A stretch of 64,000 bases of DNA. Source: DATKYQ01 sp964640665 (GTDB lineage Bacteria; Myxococcota; B64-G9). The stretch lies in the NCBI GenBank assembly GCA_964640665.1, contig CAZXHT010000004.1, forward strand, positions 1 to 64,000, in the 5' to 3' direction. Position 1 is the stretch's first letter. Every line of letters begins with the position of its first letter. The position numbers and the translations under genes are program-made. The notes under the pieces are model-generated. The model was not told the origin of the DNA. It saw nothing but the letters and a program-made list of their open reading frames with translations, and did not search any database. Positions 43,936 to 52,101 of the stretch are shown piece by piece.

Positions 43936-45291
43936 TCAGATCTTCAGGATCCTTACCTTGTACAGCAATACTATGATCATGGCGATGGGAACGATTATCC
44001 GCACGGCCCACAGCCAGGTGACAAAGAGAGTCTTGAATTTCGAACCCTCCTGGAACTCTTCTTTTATTTTTTCAAGCGGGGCGAACCAGCCGATGAACAC
44101 GGCGATCAGTATTCCGCCCAGGGGAAGCATCCAGTTGGTGGCCAGGTAGTCGACGGTGTCGAAGAAGTTCTTGCCGATGATGTTCTTCCACGAATCGAAG
44201 ATCCCCCCGCTTCCGGCCAGGGCCGAAGGGATGCCGAAGACGAGTATTAGTGCCCCGGGAATCAGAGTCGCCTTTTTCCGCGACCAGCCGAGAGAATCGA
44301 TGAAGTGCGAGGTGACAACCTCGAGCAGCGATATGGCCGAAGTCAGGGCGGCGAAGGCGAGTAACAGGAAGAATAAAATCGCGAGAAGCTCACCGCCCGT
44401 GATCTGGGAGAAGACGACCGGAATGGTCTTGAAAACCAGACCGGGTCCCTGGTTTGGCTCGAAGCCGAATGAGAAGACGACGGGAAAGATGATCAGACAG
44501 GACATCAAAGCAATCAACGTGTCCAGCGCGCAGACCGTGGCGCCGGCCTTGACCAGGTCGGTCTTCTTGCCCAGGTAGCTGCCGTAAGTCAGCATTGCTC
44601 CCATGCCCAGGCTGAGGGTGAAAAAAGCGTGTCCGACCGCCTCTAGCACCCCGCCGGCGGTCAGCTTGTCGAAATTGGGTGCGAAAACGAAGCTGACTCC
44701 GCGCACGAATCCGGGCATGAAAATAGCCCGCACAACGAGAACCAGCATGATGATGAAGAGCATCGGCATGAGGATCTTTGCCCAGCGCTCGATACCCTTC
44801 TGCACCCCGCCAAAGACGATGCCGATGGTCAACAGCATGAAAAGCGCGTACCAAAACAAATTCATGTCGCCGGCGACATAGAGCTTGTCGAACAGGGAGG
44901 ATATCTGCTCGGGTGATTTGTCGGCCAAAAAGTCGCAGACAGACATAAGCACGTAGTTCAAAGACCAGCCGGCGACCACGCCGTAGTACGAGAGAATGAT
45001 GAACCCGGTCAGCACGCCCAGCCAGCCGACCATTTTCCAGTTGCTTCCGGCACCGGCCAATTTTCCGAAGGCCACAACCGGAGATGCCTGCGCGTTGCGT
45101 CCGATGACAAGCTCGGCGACCATTATCGGAAATCCGACCAAGGCGATAGCCACCAGGTAGATCAGGACAAAGGCACCCCCGCCGTTCATCCCGGAGATGT
45201 AAGGAAATTTCCAGATGTTTCCCAAGCCGATGGCCGAGCCCGCGGCGGCGAGAACGAATCCCATTCGGGAAGCCCACTGAGCTCTTGGCAT
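43936..45291 (-). CDS. Neurotransmitter:sodium symporter (NSS) family transporter
   Basis: 451 residues with about twelve membrane helices. The first helix has the NSS signature: W-A-S-R-M-G-F-V-L-A-A-A-G-S-A-I-G-L-G-N-I-W-K-F-P-Y, including the unwound G-S-A-I-G-L-G-N used for sodium and substrate binding. G-G-G-A-F is kept in helix 2. LeuT-type members bring amino acids in with sodium; the exact substrate cannot be told. A strong AAGGAGG site precedes the start. It heads the minus-strand run that continues with rph, the lipoprotein pair and the KamA-family gene, so an amino acid is a tempting link to the aminomutase-like enzyme, but rph in between weakens that. Confidence 0.93.
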   Translation of the reverse strand: MPRAQWASRMGFVLAAAGSAIGLGNIWKFPYISGMNGGGAFVLIYLVAIALVGFPIMVAELVIGRNAQASPVVAFGKLAGAGSNWKMVGWLGVLTGFIILSYYGVVAGWSLNYVLMSVCDFLADKSPEQISSLFDKLYVAGDMNLFWYALFMLLTIGIVFGGVQKGIERWAKILMPMLFIIMLVLVVRAIFMPGFVRGVSFVFAPNFDKLTAGGVLEAVGHAFFTLSLGMGAMLTYGSYLGKKTDLVKAGATVCALDTLIALMSCLIIFPVVFSFGFEPNQGPGLVFKTIPVVFSQITGGELLAILFFLLLAFAALTSAISLLEVVTSHFIDSLGWSRKKATLIPGALILVFGIPSALAGSGGIFDSWKNIIGKNFFDTVDYLATNWMLPLGGILIAVFIGWFAPLEKIKEEFQEGSKFKTLFVTWLWAVRIIVPIAMIIVLLYKVRILKI

Positions 45292-45437
45292 GCATTCCTC
45301 CTTTTGCTACCGTGCGCGGATTCTACAAAGAGAGCGTGCAGAGATACAAGGGTCTTCTGATGACTGCGAGATTGACCCTGGTGGTTATTTGTGTTACTCG
45401 TACCTACAGTGTGCGGGGGAGCAGGAGGCCGCTCGAC

Positions 45438-45992
45438 ATGATATCCCGCGAAGAGGCTCTTGCCCTGGTCGAGGAGAAGATCAAAAACGTCAATCTCAGG
45501 CGGCACATGTTGGCCACCGAGGCCGTCATGCGCGCACTGGCCGGGAGGCTCGGTCGGGACGCCGATCTGTGGGGCCTTACCGGCTTGCTGCACGATATCG
45601 ATCTCGAACAGATCGATCACGATCCCAAGCGCCACGCGGCCACCGCGGCTGAATGGCTCGAGGGCAAGCTTCCTCCCGAGGCACTGGTTGCTATTCGCGC
45701 GCACAATGGGGAACAACTTGGCATCGAGCGCATACAAGAGTTGGAGCACGCCTTAGCGGCCGCTGAGACCTTGACCGGACTGGTTGTGGCTACGACCCTG
45801 GTCCTGCCGAGCAAGAAGATCGCCGATTTGAAAGCCAAGAGCGTTCGTAAGCGCATGAAAGAGCCGCGCTTCGCGGCGGGTGTCAACCGCGATATTATCA
45901 GAGAGGGCGAGAAGCTCGGTCTGGAGCTTTCCGAGTTCATCGAGTTGGGCGTGGAGGCCATGCGGGCGATCGGGGCAGAGATCGGATTGTAA
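45438..45992 (+). CDS. HD-domain phosphohydrolase
   Basis: 184 residues from the ATG at 45438, nine bases after AGGAGG. It is a short single-domain HD protein: conserved His in R-R-H-M-L-A-T-E-A, the H-D pair in L-L-H-D-I-D-L-E, H-A-A-T-A-A-E-W-L, and a later His/Asp region (A-I-R-A-H-N, A-A-A-E-T-L-T-G-L). Such HDIG-type proteins hydrolyse nucleotides or other phosphoesters with one or two metals. The open frame extends upstream to 45285 but without a ribosome site. The next gene is 35 bases downstream on the same strand. The substrate is not predictable. Confidence 0.88.
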   Translation: MISREEALALVEEKIKNVNLRRHMLATEAVMRALAGRLGRDADLWGLTGLLHDIDLEQIDHDPKRHAATAAEWLEGKLPPEALVAIRAHNGEQLGIERIQELEHALAAAETLTGLVVATTLVLPSKKIADLKAKSVRKRMKEPRFAAGVNRDIIREGEKLGLELSEFIELGVEAMRAIGAEIGL

Positions 45993-46027
45993 GTGTTTAG
46001 CGTACTCTGATCACGGGAGAAACCAGG

Positions 46028-46555
46028 GTGGAAAAGTCGTACAAGGCCTTGCTGGTCCTCGACATGTTGAAAGATTTCTTGGAAGACGATGCACCGCGGC
46101 GGGTGCGATCCGCCAAGAAGACCATCGAGAACATCGCCGGTGAGATTCGCTATGCCCGCGAGAAGGGACGACCGATCATATACGTCTGCGATCGGCACGC
46201 CGAGGACGATCCAGAATTCGAGTGTTGGCCGCCGCATGCCGTCGCGGGAACTCCGGGCGCCGAGGTGGTTGAGTCTCTCGCTCCACGGCCCGGTGACCAC
46301 ATCGTCGAAAAGACGGGCTACTCGGGATTCTTCCGTACCAGACTGGAAACTTTACTGGACGAACTGGAGATCGAGGAGGTTCTGATCTGCGGAGTACTGA
46401 CAAATACCGGCGTGCTGTACACGGCGGTCGACGCATTGCAACGCGGCCTCAAGGTGATCGTGCCGGAGACCTGCGTGGCCGGCTCCGACGATGAAGATCA
46501 CAAATTCGCCCTGCGCCAGATCAACGAGGTACTAAAGCCCAAAGGCAAGGAATAA
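46028..46555 (+). CDS. Isochorismatase-fold protein with Gly in place of catalytic Cys
   Basis: 175 residues, GTG start 8 bases after GGGAG. The fold is clear: L-L-V-L-D-M-L-K-D-F with Asp12, a charged R-D-like metal/cation strip (V-C-D-R-H), K-T-G-Y-S-G-F with Lys95, and the V-L-I-C-G-V-L-T-N-T-G-V-L-Y-T-A-V-D-A segment. In nicotinamidases and other amidases of the family the residue after T-N-x is the nucleophile Cys; here it is Gly128. True isochorismatases such as EntB also have Gly there and cut a vinyl ether without a nucleophile, so this protein may act on an ether, or bind only. It sits between the HD gene and a lipoprotein gene. Confidence 0.85.
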   Translation: MEKSYKALLVLDMLKDFLEDDAPRRVRSAKKTIENIAGEIRYAREKGRPIIYVCDRHAEDDPEFECWPPHAVAGTPGAEVVESLAPRPGDHIVEKTGYSGFFRTRLETLLDELEIEEVLICGVLTNTGVLYTAVDALQRGLKVIVPETCVAGSDDEDHKFALRQINEVLKPKGKE

Positions 46556-46570
46556 GGGGAGGACGGGAAA

Positions 46571-48055
46571 ATGACTGAACAAGTGATATCCAACAGGATC
46601 TATCTTGCGATCTTGGCGTTGGGAGTGCTTTTCACGATTGCCGCAGGTTGCGACGGGGGCGGCAACGCGACGGTCAAGTGCATCCGGGACTCTGACTGCC
46701 CAGAACCACAGCAATGCGTCGGCGGCAACTGCCAGTTGCCGGGCGACCCCGGGATCATCACCTGCCAGACCTCTACCGAGTGCCCCATCGGCTACGAATG
46801 CAAAGACGGTATCTGCCAGCAGTACCACCAAGACGAACCCGACGGCGGCGAAGACGGAGGCGACATCGAGACACCGGACGGCGGCGATCTGCCGGGTGAC
46901 AATCCAGCCGATCAGCCCGCGGACGAGGACACGCGCGACTTCTCCAACCTCAACTTCACGCTGGCGGTCAGCCGCGGTGGTTCCTCGGGGCCGGCCACTC
47001 AGTGCCTGCTCAACGTCCACCCCGAGGCGAACAAGGGAGCGCTCTTGCCCGCGCAGACCCTGGCCGGCGGCTACACGCTCGACGGAAAGGTACAAAAGAG
47101 CGGCGCAGCTGTACCAGGAGCAGAGGTCTCGCTCGCGGCCGATCATCCCGAATGCGTACCCGCGCCGGTTACGACCGGCGCCCAGGGCGACTATGCCTTC
47201 TACCTGCCGGCTGGATCCTATCATTCGATAGCGATAGCGCCGGACGGACCGGTGGGACACGATCGGTTGAACCTGGGTTCGAACACGACCCGCAACATCA
47301 TGTTGCCGGCCACGACGGATCTGGCAGGCGGTCCGCTGTATAAGTCGGGGCCGGTAGATCTGAACGACTGGACGGTGATGGCCTACTACGTTTCCGGAGC
47401 CAACGGCGGCGAGTTGGCCAACAACGGGGTAAAAACCGGGCCGCCAAACGCCACCGGCATGTTCACGATTCCGCTGGAAGTTGGACCGACATACGACCTG
47501 CTTGGCTACCCGCCGACCGGGGGTCCCTATCCTCTGCAAGTACTCTACGAGGGAGTCGATCCATCCGGGGCCGACCTGACCGGCCACGGGGTTCGCGACG
47601 GTAAGACGCTGTCGGGTTCGGTGACAACGGCCGGCGCGGTCGGAGCACCTGGCTGTGATATTTCGCTGCTCGGCACGGTGGATCCGCGACTTCATGCCGG
47701 CATGACTTCGGGCACCAACGGCCTCTACCAGATTCTCGTACGAACCGCCAAGAAATGGAAAGTAACGATAGTGCCCTCGGGCGCGGCCTTCGCCCAGGGC
47801 GCTTTAACCTACGTCAATCCCGAGTTGTTTATACCGCTGGACCAATCCAAGGACATCGAGCTGGGGCAGGGCGAGCACATAGTGTTCACCGGAAGCCTGA
47901 TGGATACCAACGGCAGCCCGGTGACAGATGCCCAGGTGCGCCTGTTGATAAGCCAGGCGTCGCTGGCCGAGGGAAGCTACTCGCTGTGCGATCCCGCTCC
48001 GATAACAACCGCGGCTGACGGAACCTTCGAAATAGCCTGCAACCTGGCGCCCTGA
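46571..48055 (+). CDS. Cys-rich lipoprotein with repeated beta-sandwich domains
   Basis: 494 residues. Lipobox I-A-A-G-C near residue 27; then two short disulfide modules (C-I-R-D-S-D-C-P-E-P-Q-Q-C-V-G-G-N-C and C-Q-T-S-T-E-C-P-I-G-Y-E-C-K-D-G-I-C) of the kind used in many lipoproteins of this window; then an acidic G-G-E-D-G-G-rich spacer. The rest holds three or four carboxypeptidase-regulatory-like domains (Y-T-L-D-G-K-V-Q-K-S-G, A-P-V-T-T-G-A-Q-G-D-Y-A-F-Y-L-P-A-G-S-Y, K-T-L-S-G-S-V-T-T-A-G, N-G-L-Y-Q-I-L-V). The last repeat ends shortly after T-A-A-D-G-T-F-E-I-A-C. Surface-exposed display role inferred. Confidence 0.82.
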   Translation: MTEQVISNRIYLAILALGVLFTIAAGCDGGGNATVKCIRDSDCPEPQQCVGGNCQLPGDPGIITCQTSTECPIGYECKDGICQQYHQDEPDGGEDGGDIETPDGGDLPGDNPADQPADEDTRDFSNLNFTLAVSRGGSSGPATQCLLNVHPEANKGALLPAQTLAGGYTLDGKVQKSGAAVPGAEVSLAADHPECVPAPVTTGAQGDYAFYLPAGSYHSIAIAPDGPVGHDRLNLGSNTTRNIMLPATTDLAGGPLYKSGPVDLNDWTVMAYYVSGANGGELANNGVKTGPPNATGMFTIPLEVGPTYDLLGYPPTGGPYPLQVLYEGVDPSGADLTGHGVRDGKTLSGSVTTAGAVGAPGCDISLLGTVDPRLHAGMTSGTNGLYQILVRTAKKWKVTIVPSGAAFAQGALTYVNPELFIPLDQSKDIELGQGEHIVFTGSLMDTNGSPVTDAQVRLLISQASLAEGSYSLCDPAPITTAADGTFEIACNLAP

Positions 48056-48147
48056 AAGGGGGACGGTCATAACAAAATAACAAATTCCCATGACTCGATG
48101 GGTGTGAAGCTATCGGGTACGAATCTGACAAGAGCGTGAGGACTGTC

Positions 48148-48579
48148 ATGGAACCTCTGTTTTTCAAGATGGATCTTTGCTGGCCGCGGGACAGGGTCTG
48201 GACGGCATGGACTACCCCGGAAGGGTTGACCGGCTGGCTTTGCCTGCGCGCTGTCGTCGAGCCTGTGGTCGGTGGTGCTTACGAGCTTTTCTTTGACCCC
48301 GACCCGGCAGGACCCGAGGGCTGCTCTACTCTCTGCGGCAGGGTGCTCTCGGTCGATCGCCCGCGGTTGTTGCAGTTTTCGGGGGCGACGGCTTCGCCGG
48401 ATTCGCCGCTTAGCGAGGTCAAGGTGGAACTGTTTCCCACTCCCAGCGGCACCCGCCTGGAGGTTACCCACTCGGGGTGGGGAGAAGGCGAGCAGTGGGA
48501 GACGGCCCGGGCCTGGTTCGAACGGAGCTGGTACGATGCCCTGGAAAGACTCCGCCTGGCCCTTCGAAAACCGGCTTAG
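48148..48579 (+). CDS. SRPBCC (AHSA1-like) domain protein
   Basis: 143 residues. It matches the Aha1/START-like fold: W-P-R-D-R-V-W-T-A-W-T-T-P-E-G-L-T-G-W, G-G-A-Y-E-L-F-F-D, a strand G-R-V-L-S-V-D-R-P-R-L-L-Q-F, and the end L-E-V-T-H-S-G-W-G with the long C-terminal helix. These domains bind hydrophobic molecules; many prokaryotic copies have no known ligand. ATG 48148 follows GAGG by 6 bases; a GTG at 48136 in frame would add four residues. It lies 92 bases after the lipoprotein gene and is the last plus-strand gene before the long minus-strand unit. Confidence 0.85.
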   Translation: MEPLFFKMDLCWPRDRVWTAWTTPEGLTGWLCLRAVVEPVVGGAYELFFDPDPAGPEGCSTLCGRVLSVDRPRLLQFSGATASPDSPLSEVKVELFPTPSGTRLEVTHSGWGEGEQWETARAWFERSWYDALERLRLALRKPA

Positions 48580-48652
48580 CTTCAGAGGAACTGCTATCAG
48601 GAGTCCCGGCGGGGATGGCTTTTTTGATCTCGGGCAGTAGGGGTCTGTATCT

Positions 48653-49633
48653 TCAGGTGCGCCTGCGCGACTGGCGTAGCTCTACCGCCAGTAAGCCTTC
48701 CTTGTAAACGCGCACCGCTCCGGTGGTCTTGCTTATTACGAAGGCTATCGATTTTGAGACCTTGGTAACGGCCATGGCCGCGGCGTTGCGGGTTCCTAGG
48801 CCCAGGGGGAGATCCAGATCGAGATCCTCGGACGACCTGAGGTAGCGCCCCGCGGCCAACACCACCCCGTCCTCGCGAAGAACAAAGGCCCCGTCGAGGA
48901 TGCAAAAGTTCTTGATCGCGTCGCGCACCCGGGGATCGAGAATGTTCTTCTCGTCCTCGGAGTAGCCCTGGAAAGGATTCAGGGTGAGCTGCTTCGACTT
49001 CTCCATCACCGCGGTCGAGTCGCCGACCACGAAGATGGTGCCCACCGGCGAGCCCTCGAACCCCTCGTAACCCACGCTGAGAGAGATGTTGAGCACCGCC
49101 TCCAGCACCTGCGAAGAAATCTCGGTGCCGGCGTGCAGGAAGCCCAGTGCCGCCTGCTCCTCGGAGTGATCCCCGATTTTAGTCAGCAGGCAGGTGTCCA
49201 TTGTCGGCGAGTTGGCCTGGCCGGTGACGCACAGTACGCGCATTCCGTCCAGCAGGAGACCGGACGAGATGCAGGCAGCCAGCGCTACTTTTATCTTCTC
49301 GAAACGGTCGAAGGCGTAGCCGGGAATCACCTCTGAGCGGATGCCGTTCTGCTCGCAAAGCGCGGCGGCTTTCTCGGACGAGGTGGCCACGATGACCTTC
49401 TTCTTGAGCGATCTGTTCTTGAGCGCATCGAGCGGAGGGGGACCGTCGCAGATGTACAGGAAGTTTTCGACATTGAGCCTGCGCGCCATGGAGATGCTTT
49501 CGCCCAGGAAAGTCTTCTCTTCGACCTGTTTGGAGGCGACGGGTTTGTCCTTTTCCTTCGCTGCGGTCCGGGGAGATTGTCCTTGCGCCTTGGAACTCTT
49601 TGTCTTGGCGGGGGTTTCTTGCTTGGCAACCAT
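48653..49633 (-). CDS. DisA_N/DAC-domain protein, diadenylate-cyclase-like
   Basis: 326 residues. A Lys/Ala-rich leader of about 45 residues precedes a Rossmann-like region (residues about 50-200) that resembles the C-terminal domain of pyruvate kinase, with I-C-D-G-P-P-P and V-L-C-V-T-G-Q. The DAC catalytic domain is at about 240-320: I-L-D-G-A-F-V-L (D-G-A at about 247-249), L-G-L-G-T-R-N-A-A-A-M-A-V-T-K (about 277-290) and I-A-F-V-I-S-K-T-T-G. Diadenylate cyclases make c-di-AMP from two ATP. The usual R-H-R motif is altered to T-R-N, so activity is not assured. Archaeal DacZ-type cyclases also couple this kind of N-terminal domain with DAC. It ends the minus-strand lipoprotein unit. Confidence 0.8.
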   Translation of the reverse strand: MVAKQETPAKTKSSKAQGQSPRTAAKEKDKPVASKQVEEKTFLGESISMARRLNVENFLYICDGPPPLDALKNRSLKKKVIVATSSEKAAALCEQNGIRSEVIPGYAFDRFEKIKVALAACISSGLLLDGMRVLCVTGQANSPTMDTCLLTKIGDHSEEQAALGFLHAGTEISSQVLEAVLNISLSVGYEGFEGSPVGTIFVVGDSTAVMEKSKQLTLNPFQGYSEDEKNILDPRVRDAIKNFCILDGAFVLREDGVVLAAGRYLRSSEDLDLDLPLGLGTRNAAAMAVTKVSKSIAFVISKTTGAVRVYKEGLLAVELRQSRRRT

Positions 49634-49672
49634 GAAGACAGATTAACCCACTGGCGCGCCGGGATCAAATTT

Positions 49673-50281
49673 TTAGCCAGACTTGTTTTCGGAGTCAGAG
49701 CTTACTGCCGCTTCGACGCCCAGCCGCTGTTGCTTTTGTTCGATAATCTTCCGAAGCTCGCCCGCCTGATCATTTGCGCCCTGCTCTTCGAGCCCTGAGA
49801 ATATCGCCGAAAGATCGCGGACGTCATGCTCCTCGCGCTCCCTGAGCGCGCCGGCCATGCGGCGCAGCTCTTCGGCTACGGCCTTCAGCTCGTCTCCGCG
49901 GCGCAGTTCGTGAATGATGGGCAGCTTTCCGTCGGCGATATCTGACAGCTTGCGCCGCATGGCGTAGGCGGGGCCGGCTATCTTGTGGGTGGCCACGATG
50001 CCGACGGCCGAGAGAGCCAGCACCAGCCCACCCAGGAAGGTGAACAGGAAGATCAGCACCTTTCGGTCTTCCGTGCGCAGCTCGGCGGACAACGCTCCGT
50101 CCAGGTCGGGATCGTCCAGCGAGGCGACCTGGGAGCTTTCCCTGTGCGCCTGGTAGAGAAAATACCCCAACCCCGCTGAAATGGCGCTGGACACCAGCAC
50201 GACGGCAAGCGTGTACTTGAGCTGAAAGCGCTTGTCGAGGAGAAAGTTGCGCATTTTTCTCTGTGGTTTTCCGGATCCCAT
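49673..50281 (-). CDS. HAMP-like two-helix membrane protein
   Basis: 202 residues. Two membrane helices (about 22-42 and 78-98) flank a short outer segment of about 35 residues. The second helix runs into a HAMP-like linker: H-K-I-A-G-P-A-Y-A-M-R-R-K-L-S-D-I-A-D-G-K-L-P-I-I-H-E-L-R-R-G-D-E-L. The rest is a charged coiled-coil with E-E-L-R-R-M-A-G-A-L-R-E-R-E-E-H and then a variable tail. It has no kinase, cyclase or methyl-accepting domain. The Asp-rich outer loop could sense something. It lies 18 bases after the HEAT protein gene. Stand-alone membrane HAMP proteins of this kind are common in Deltaproteobacteria-type genomes; their role is unknown to me. Confidence 0.72.
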   Translation of the reverse strand: MGSGKPQRKMRNFLLDKRFQLKYTLAVVLVSSAISAGLGYFLYQAHRESSQVASLDDPDLDGALSAELRTEDRKVLIFLFTFLGGLVLALSAVGIVATHKIAGPAYAMRRKLSDIADGKLPIIHELRRGDELKAVAEELRRMAGALREREEHDVRDLSAIFSGLEEQGANDQAGELRKIIEQKQQRLGVEAAVSSDSENKSG

Positions 50282-50299
50282 GATAGACCTCCCTCCCGC

Positions 50300-51133
50300 C
50301 TAGCGGGGATTTTCTTCTCTCCTGGCCAGATACTGGATTACCTGCCGGACGGCGGCCTCCGCCGCGGATTTCAACACTGTGTTCTGCAGATCTGCGCGAT
50401 CCTCGTCCGAGATCGGAGCCTCTTCGACCCAGGCGGTGGCCTCGCCGCTGGAGTTGAACTCCATGCGCTTGCCTGCCAGGGTTGCCACCATGATGCTGAT
50501 CTTGCCGATCACCGTGGTGTTGCCGTCCCCAACCTTTTCCGTAAGGCTGGTCACCTTGGGCATCAACAGGATGCCCAAGAGCTTGCGCCTCTTCAGGTGC
50601 CCCGTAAGATCGTCACCGCTCAGCGCCCTTTCCTCACCCGCGCTGAGAACAATTCCATCTACTTGAACGAGCTTCGACCTGAAGACGCGGATGAGACGCA
50701 TGCCGCGTGAGCGAGCCACTCCCTGAGGCAGTTTCGGCCGGCCGATGGCAACCAGATAAACCGGACTTTCACGGCGCCTGTCGAGCAGGATCAAGGATTT
50801 CTCGGCCGACTTGGCCACCAGCTTGTTCTCGTAGGCCAACAGGGCCGCCAGCCTCCCGCGAGACTCCTCGTCGCCGAGCTTGCCCAGAGAAAGCGCCGCG
50901 GCGGCGCGGACGACGTCGTGCTCATCGTCCAGTACGCCGCGCAACAGCCTGGCGGCACCGCTGATCTTCTTCTTGCCGATCAGGATAGCTGCCTGAAGCC
51001 GGACCTTGAAACTTGAACTTTTGAGTGCTCGCTCGAGCTTTTTCGCCAAAGCCTGGTTGTCAGCCCAGACCGGGGCCGCGACTGCCAGGCAGCAGATGCA
51101 GGCAAGCAGTGGGGCGCGCAGCCCGTGATTCAT
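50300..51133 (-). CDS. Secreted HEAT-repeat protein
   Basis: 277 residues from the ATG at 51133, which overlaps the upstream gene's stop (ATGA). The signal peptide (M-N-H-G-L-R-A-P-L-L-A...) ends near V-W-A-D. Residues about 30-110 form two to three HEAT-like helical repeats (V-R-L-Q-A-A-I-L-I-G-K-K, V-V-R-A-A-A-A-L-S-L-G-K-L-G-D). A beta-rich domain follows with V-Q-V-D-G-I-V-L-S-A-G, not a family I recognise, and a C-terminal helix (A-A-V-R-Q-V-I-Q-Y-L-A-R). The in-frame extension up to 51361 runs through the Cys-rich gene and is rejected. Periplasmic location is likely. Confidence 0.75.
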   Translation of the reverse strand: MNHGLRAPLLACICCLAVAAPVWADNQALAKKLERALKSSSFKVRLQAAILIGKKKISGAARLLRGVLDDEHDVVRAAAALSLGKLGDEESRGRLAALLAYENKLVAKSAEKSLILLDRRRESPVYLVAIGRPKLPQGVARSRGMRLIRVFRSKLVQVDGIVLSAGEERALSGDDLTGHLKRRKLLGILLMPKVTSLTEKVGDGNTTVIGKISIMVATLAGKRMEFNSSGEATAWVEEAPISDEDRADLQNTVLKSAAEAAVRQVIQYLARREENPR

Positions 51134-52098
51134 TGAAGAATATCCTCGCAGCGTAACCCTTCGACCGGTTTGCAATTGTATCCTATGTGGCAGTAACCGT
51201 CTATACAATACACCTTTCTTGCGCATTCGTTTCCGTTGGGCGTGCATGGCCGGCGGGTTATGCGGCACTCCATAAGGAAGTCGTCGCAGGAATCCTGGGG
51301 GCACTGGTCGTCGCTCGAGCACAGGCAGAAGCCGAGCTCGTCGCCCTCCTTGATGTAGCACTTGCCCGACTCACACTCGTCATCCGAGCGGCAATTGTCC
51401 CGCGTGTAGACTATGCGAACAGAGAAGCAAGCATACCCGTTGGGACAGGGCTGACCCTGGCCGCAGTCCACGCCGCAGTACGGCGGCAGGCTCAGGTTGC
51501 CTCCCTTGACCAGACAGAAATTCGGCCCGGCGCCGCACTGATGCGGTTCGTATATCGTGGCCGACTTGCAATAGGCGCAGTACGGGCCGCGCGTGTCGTC
51601 GAAACAGGTCATGCCTTCGGAATCGCAAAGCTGCCCGTAGTCGCAGTAGCTCTTGTCCTCACACATGCCATCGTGGCAGCGTTCCTGGTAGCACACCTGG
51701 CCCTGCGGACAGTCGCCGCTGGTTCTGCACTTACCGACACAGCGGTAGGAATTCGGGTCGCACACTTGTCCCAGGGGACACTGGGTATCCTTGGTGCACT
51801 TGCCCAACTCGATGCAGTTGCCCGTGGTACTGTCACAGAATGTACCCGCGGGGCAGTCGAGGTTGGTGTCGCAGCCCATCCTCCTGCGGCAGTGGCCGTC
51901 CGGGGCGCAATATTCCTCGGGTTTGCAGACGCTGTCGTCGGCACACAGGCACAGGCCTGTCTGGTGGTCGCAACGAAAGCCCTCCGGGCAGTCCTCGTCC
52001 TGTATGCAGAAAGAGCGCAGCCCTTCGCTCTGCTGGCATCCCGCCGGAAAGACGATTGTCCAGGCCGCAAGAAGCAGGAGTTTTTTCGAGGATACCAT
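51130..52098 (-). CDS. Cys-rich lipoprotein, tandem copy 1
   Basis: 322 residues, of which about 47 are Cys, so disulfides dominate the fold. The lipobox is F-P-A-G-C near residue 21. The mature part is a chain of short modules of the form C-x(4-5)-D-C-P-x-G-x-x-C-x(5-8)-C, such as C-I-Q-D-E-D-C-P-E-G-F-R-C and C-R-T-S-G-D-C-P-Q-G-Q-V-C. This pattern is frequent in Myxococcota/Bradymonadota-type lipoproteins and resembles Dickkopf-like or EB modules by eye only. It is a close paralogue of the gene just upstream: the segment C-D-S-T-T-G-N-C-I-E-L-G-K-C-T-K-D is identical in both. A surface location is inferred. It overlaps the HEAT gene by 4 bases. Confidence 0.85.
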   Translation of the reverse strand: MVSSKKLLLLAAWTIVFPAGCQQSEGLRSFCIQDEDCPEGFRCDHQTGLCLCADDSVCKPEEYCAPDGHCRRRMGCDTNLDCPAGTFCDSTTGNCIELGKCTKDTQCPLGQVCDPNSYRCVGKCRTSGDCPQGQVCYQERCHDGMCEDKSYCDYGQLCDSEGMTCFDDTRGPYCAYCKSATIYEPHQCGAGPNFCLVKGGNLSLPPYCGVDCGQGQPCPNGYACFSVRIVYTRDNCRSDDECESGKCYIKEGDELGFCLCSSDDQCPQDSCDDFLMECRITRRPCTPNGNECARKVYCIDGYCHIGYNCKPVEGLRCEDILQ

Positions 52099-52101
52099 GC
52101 G

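Noticed and set aside
48080..48110. CCCAT...ATGGG hairpin after the lipoprotein gene as a terminator
   Set aside because: The stem is only five pairs and there is no T-run.
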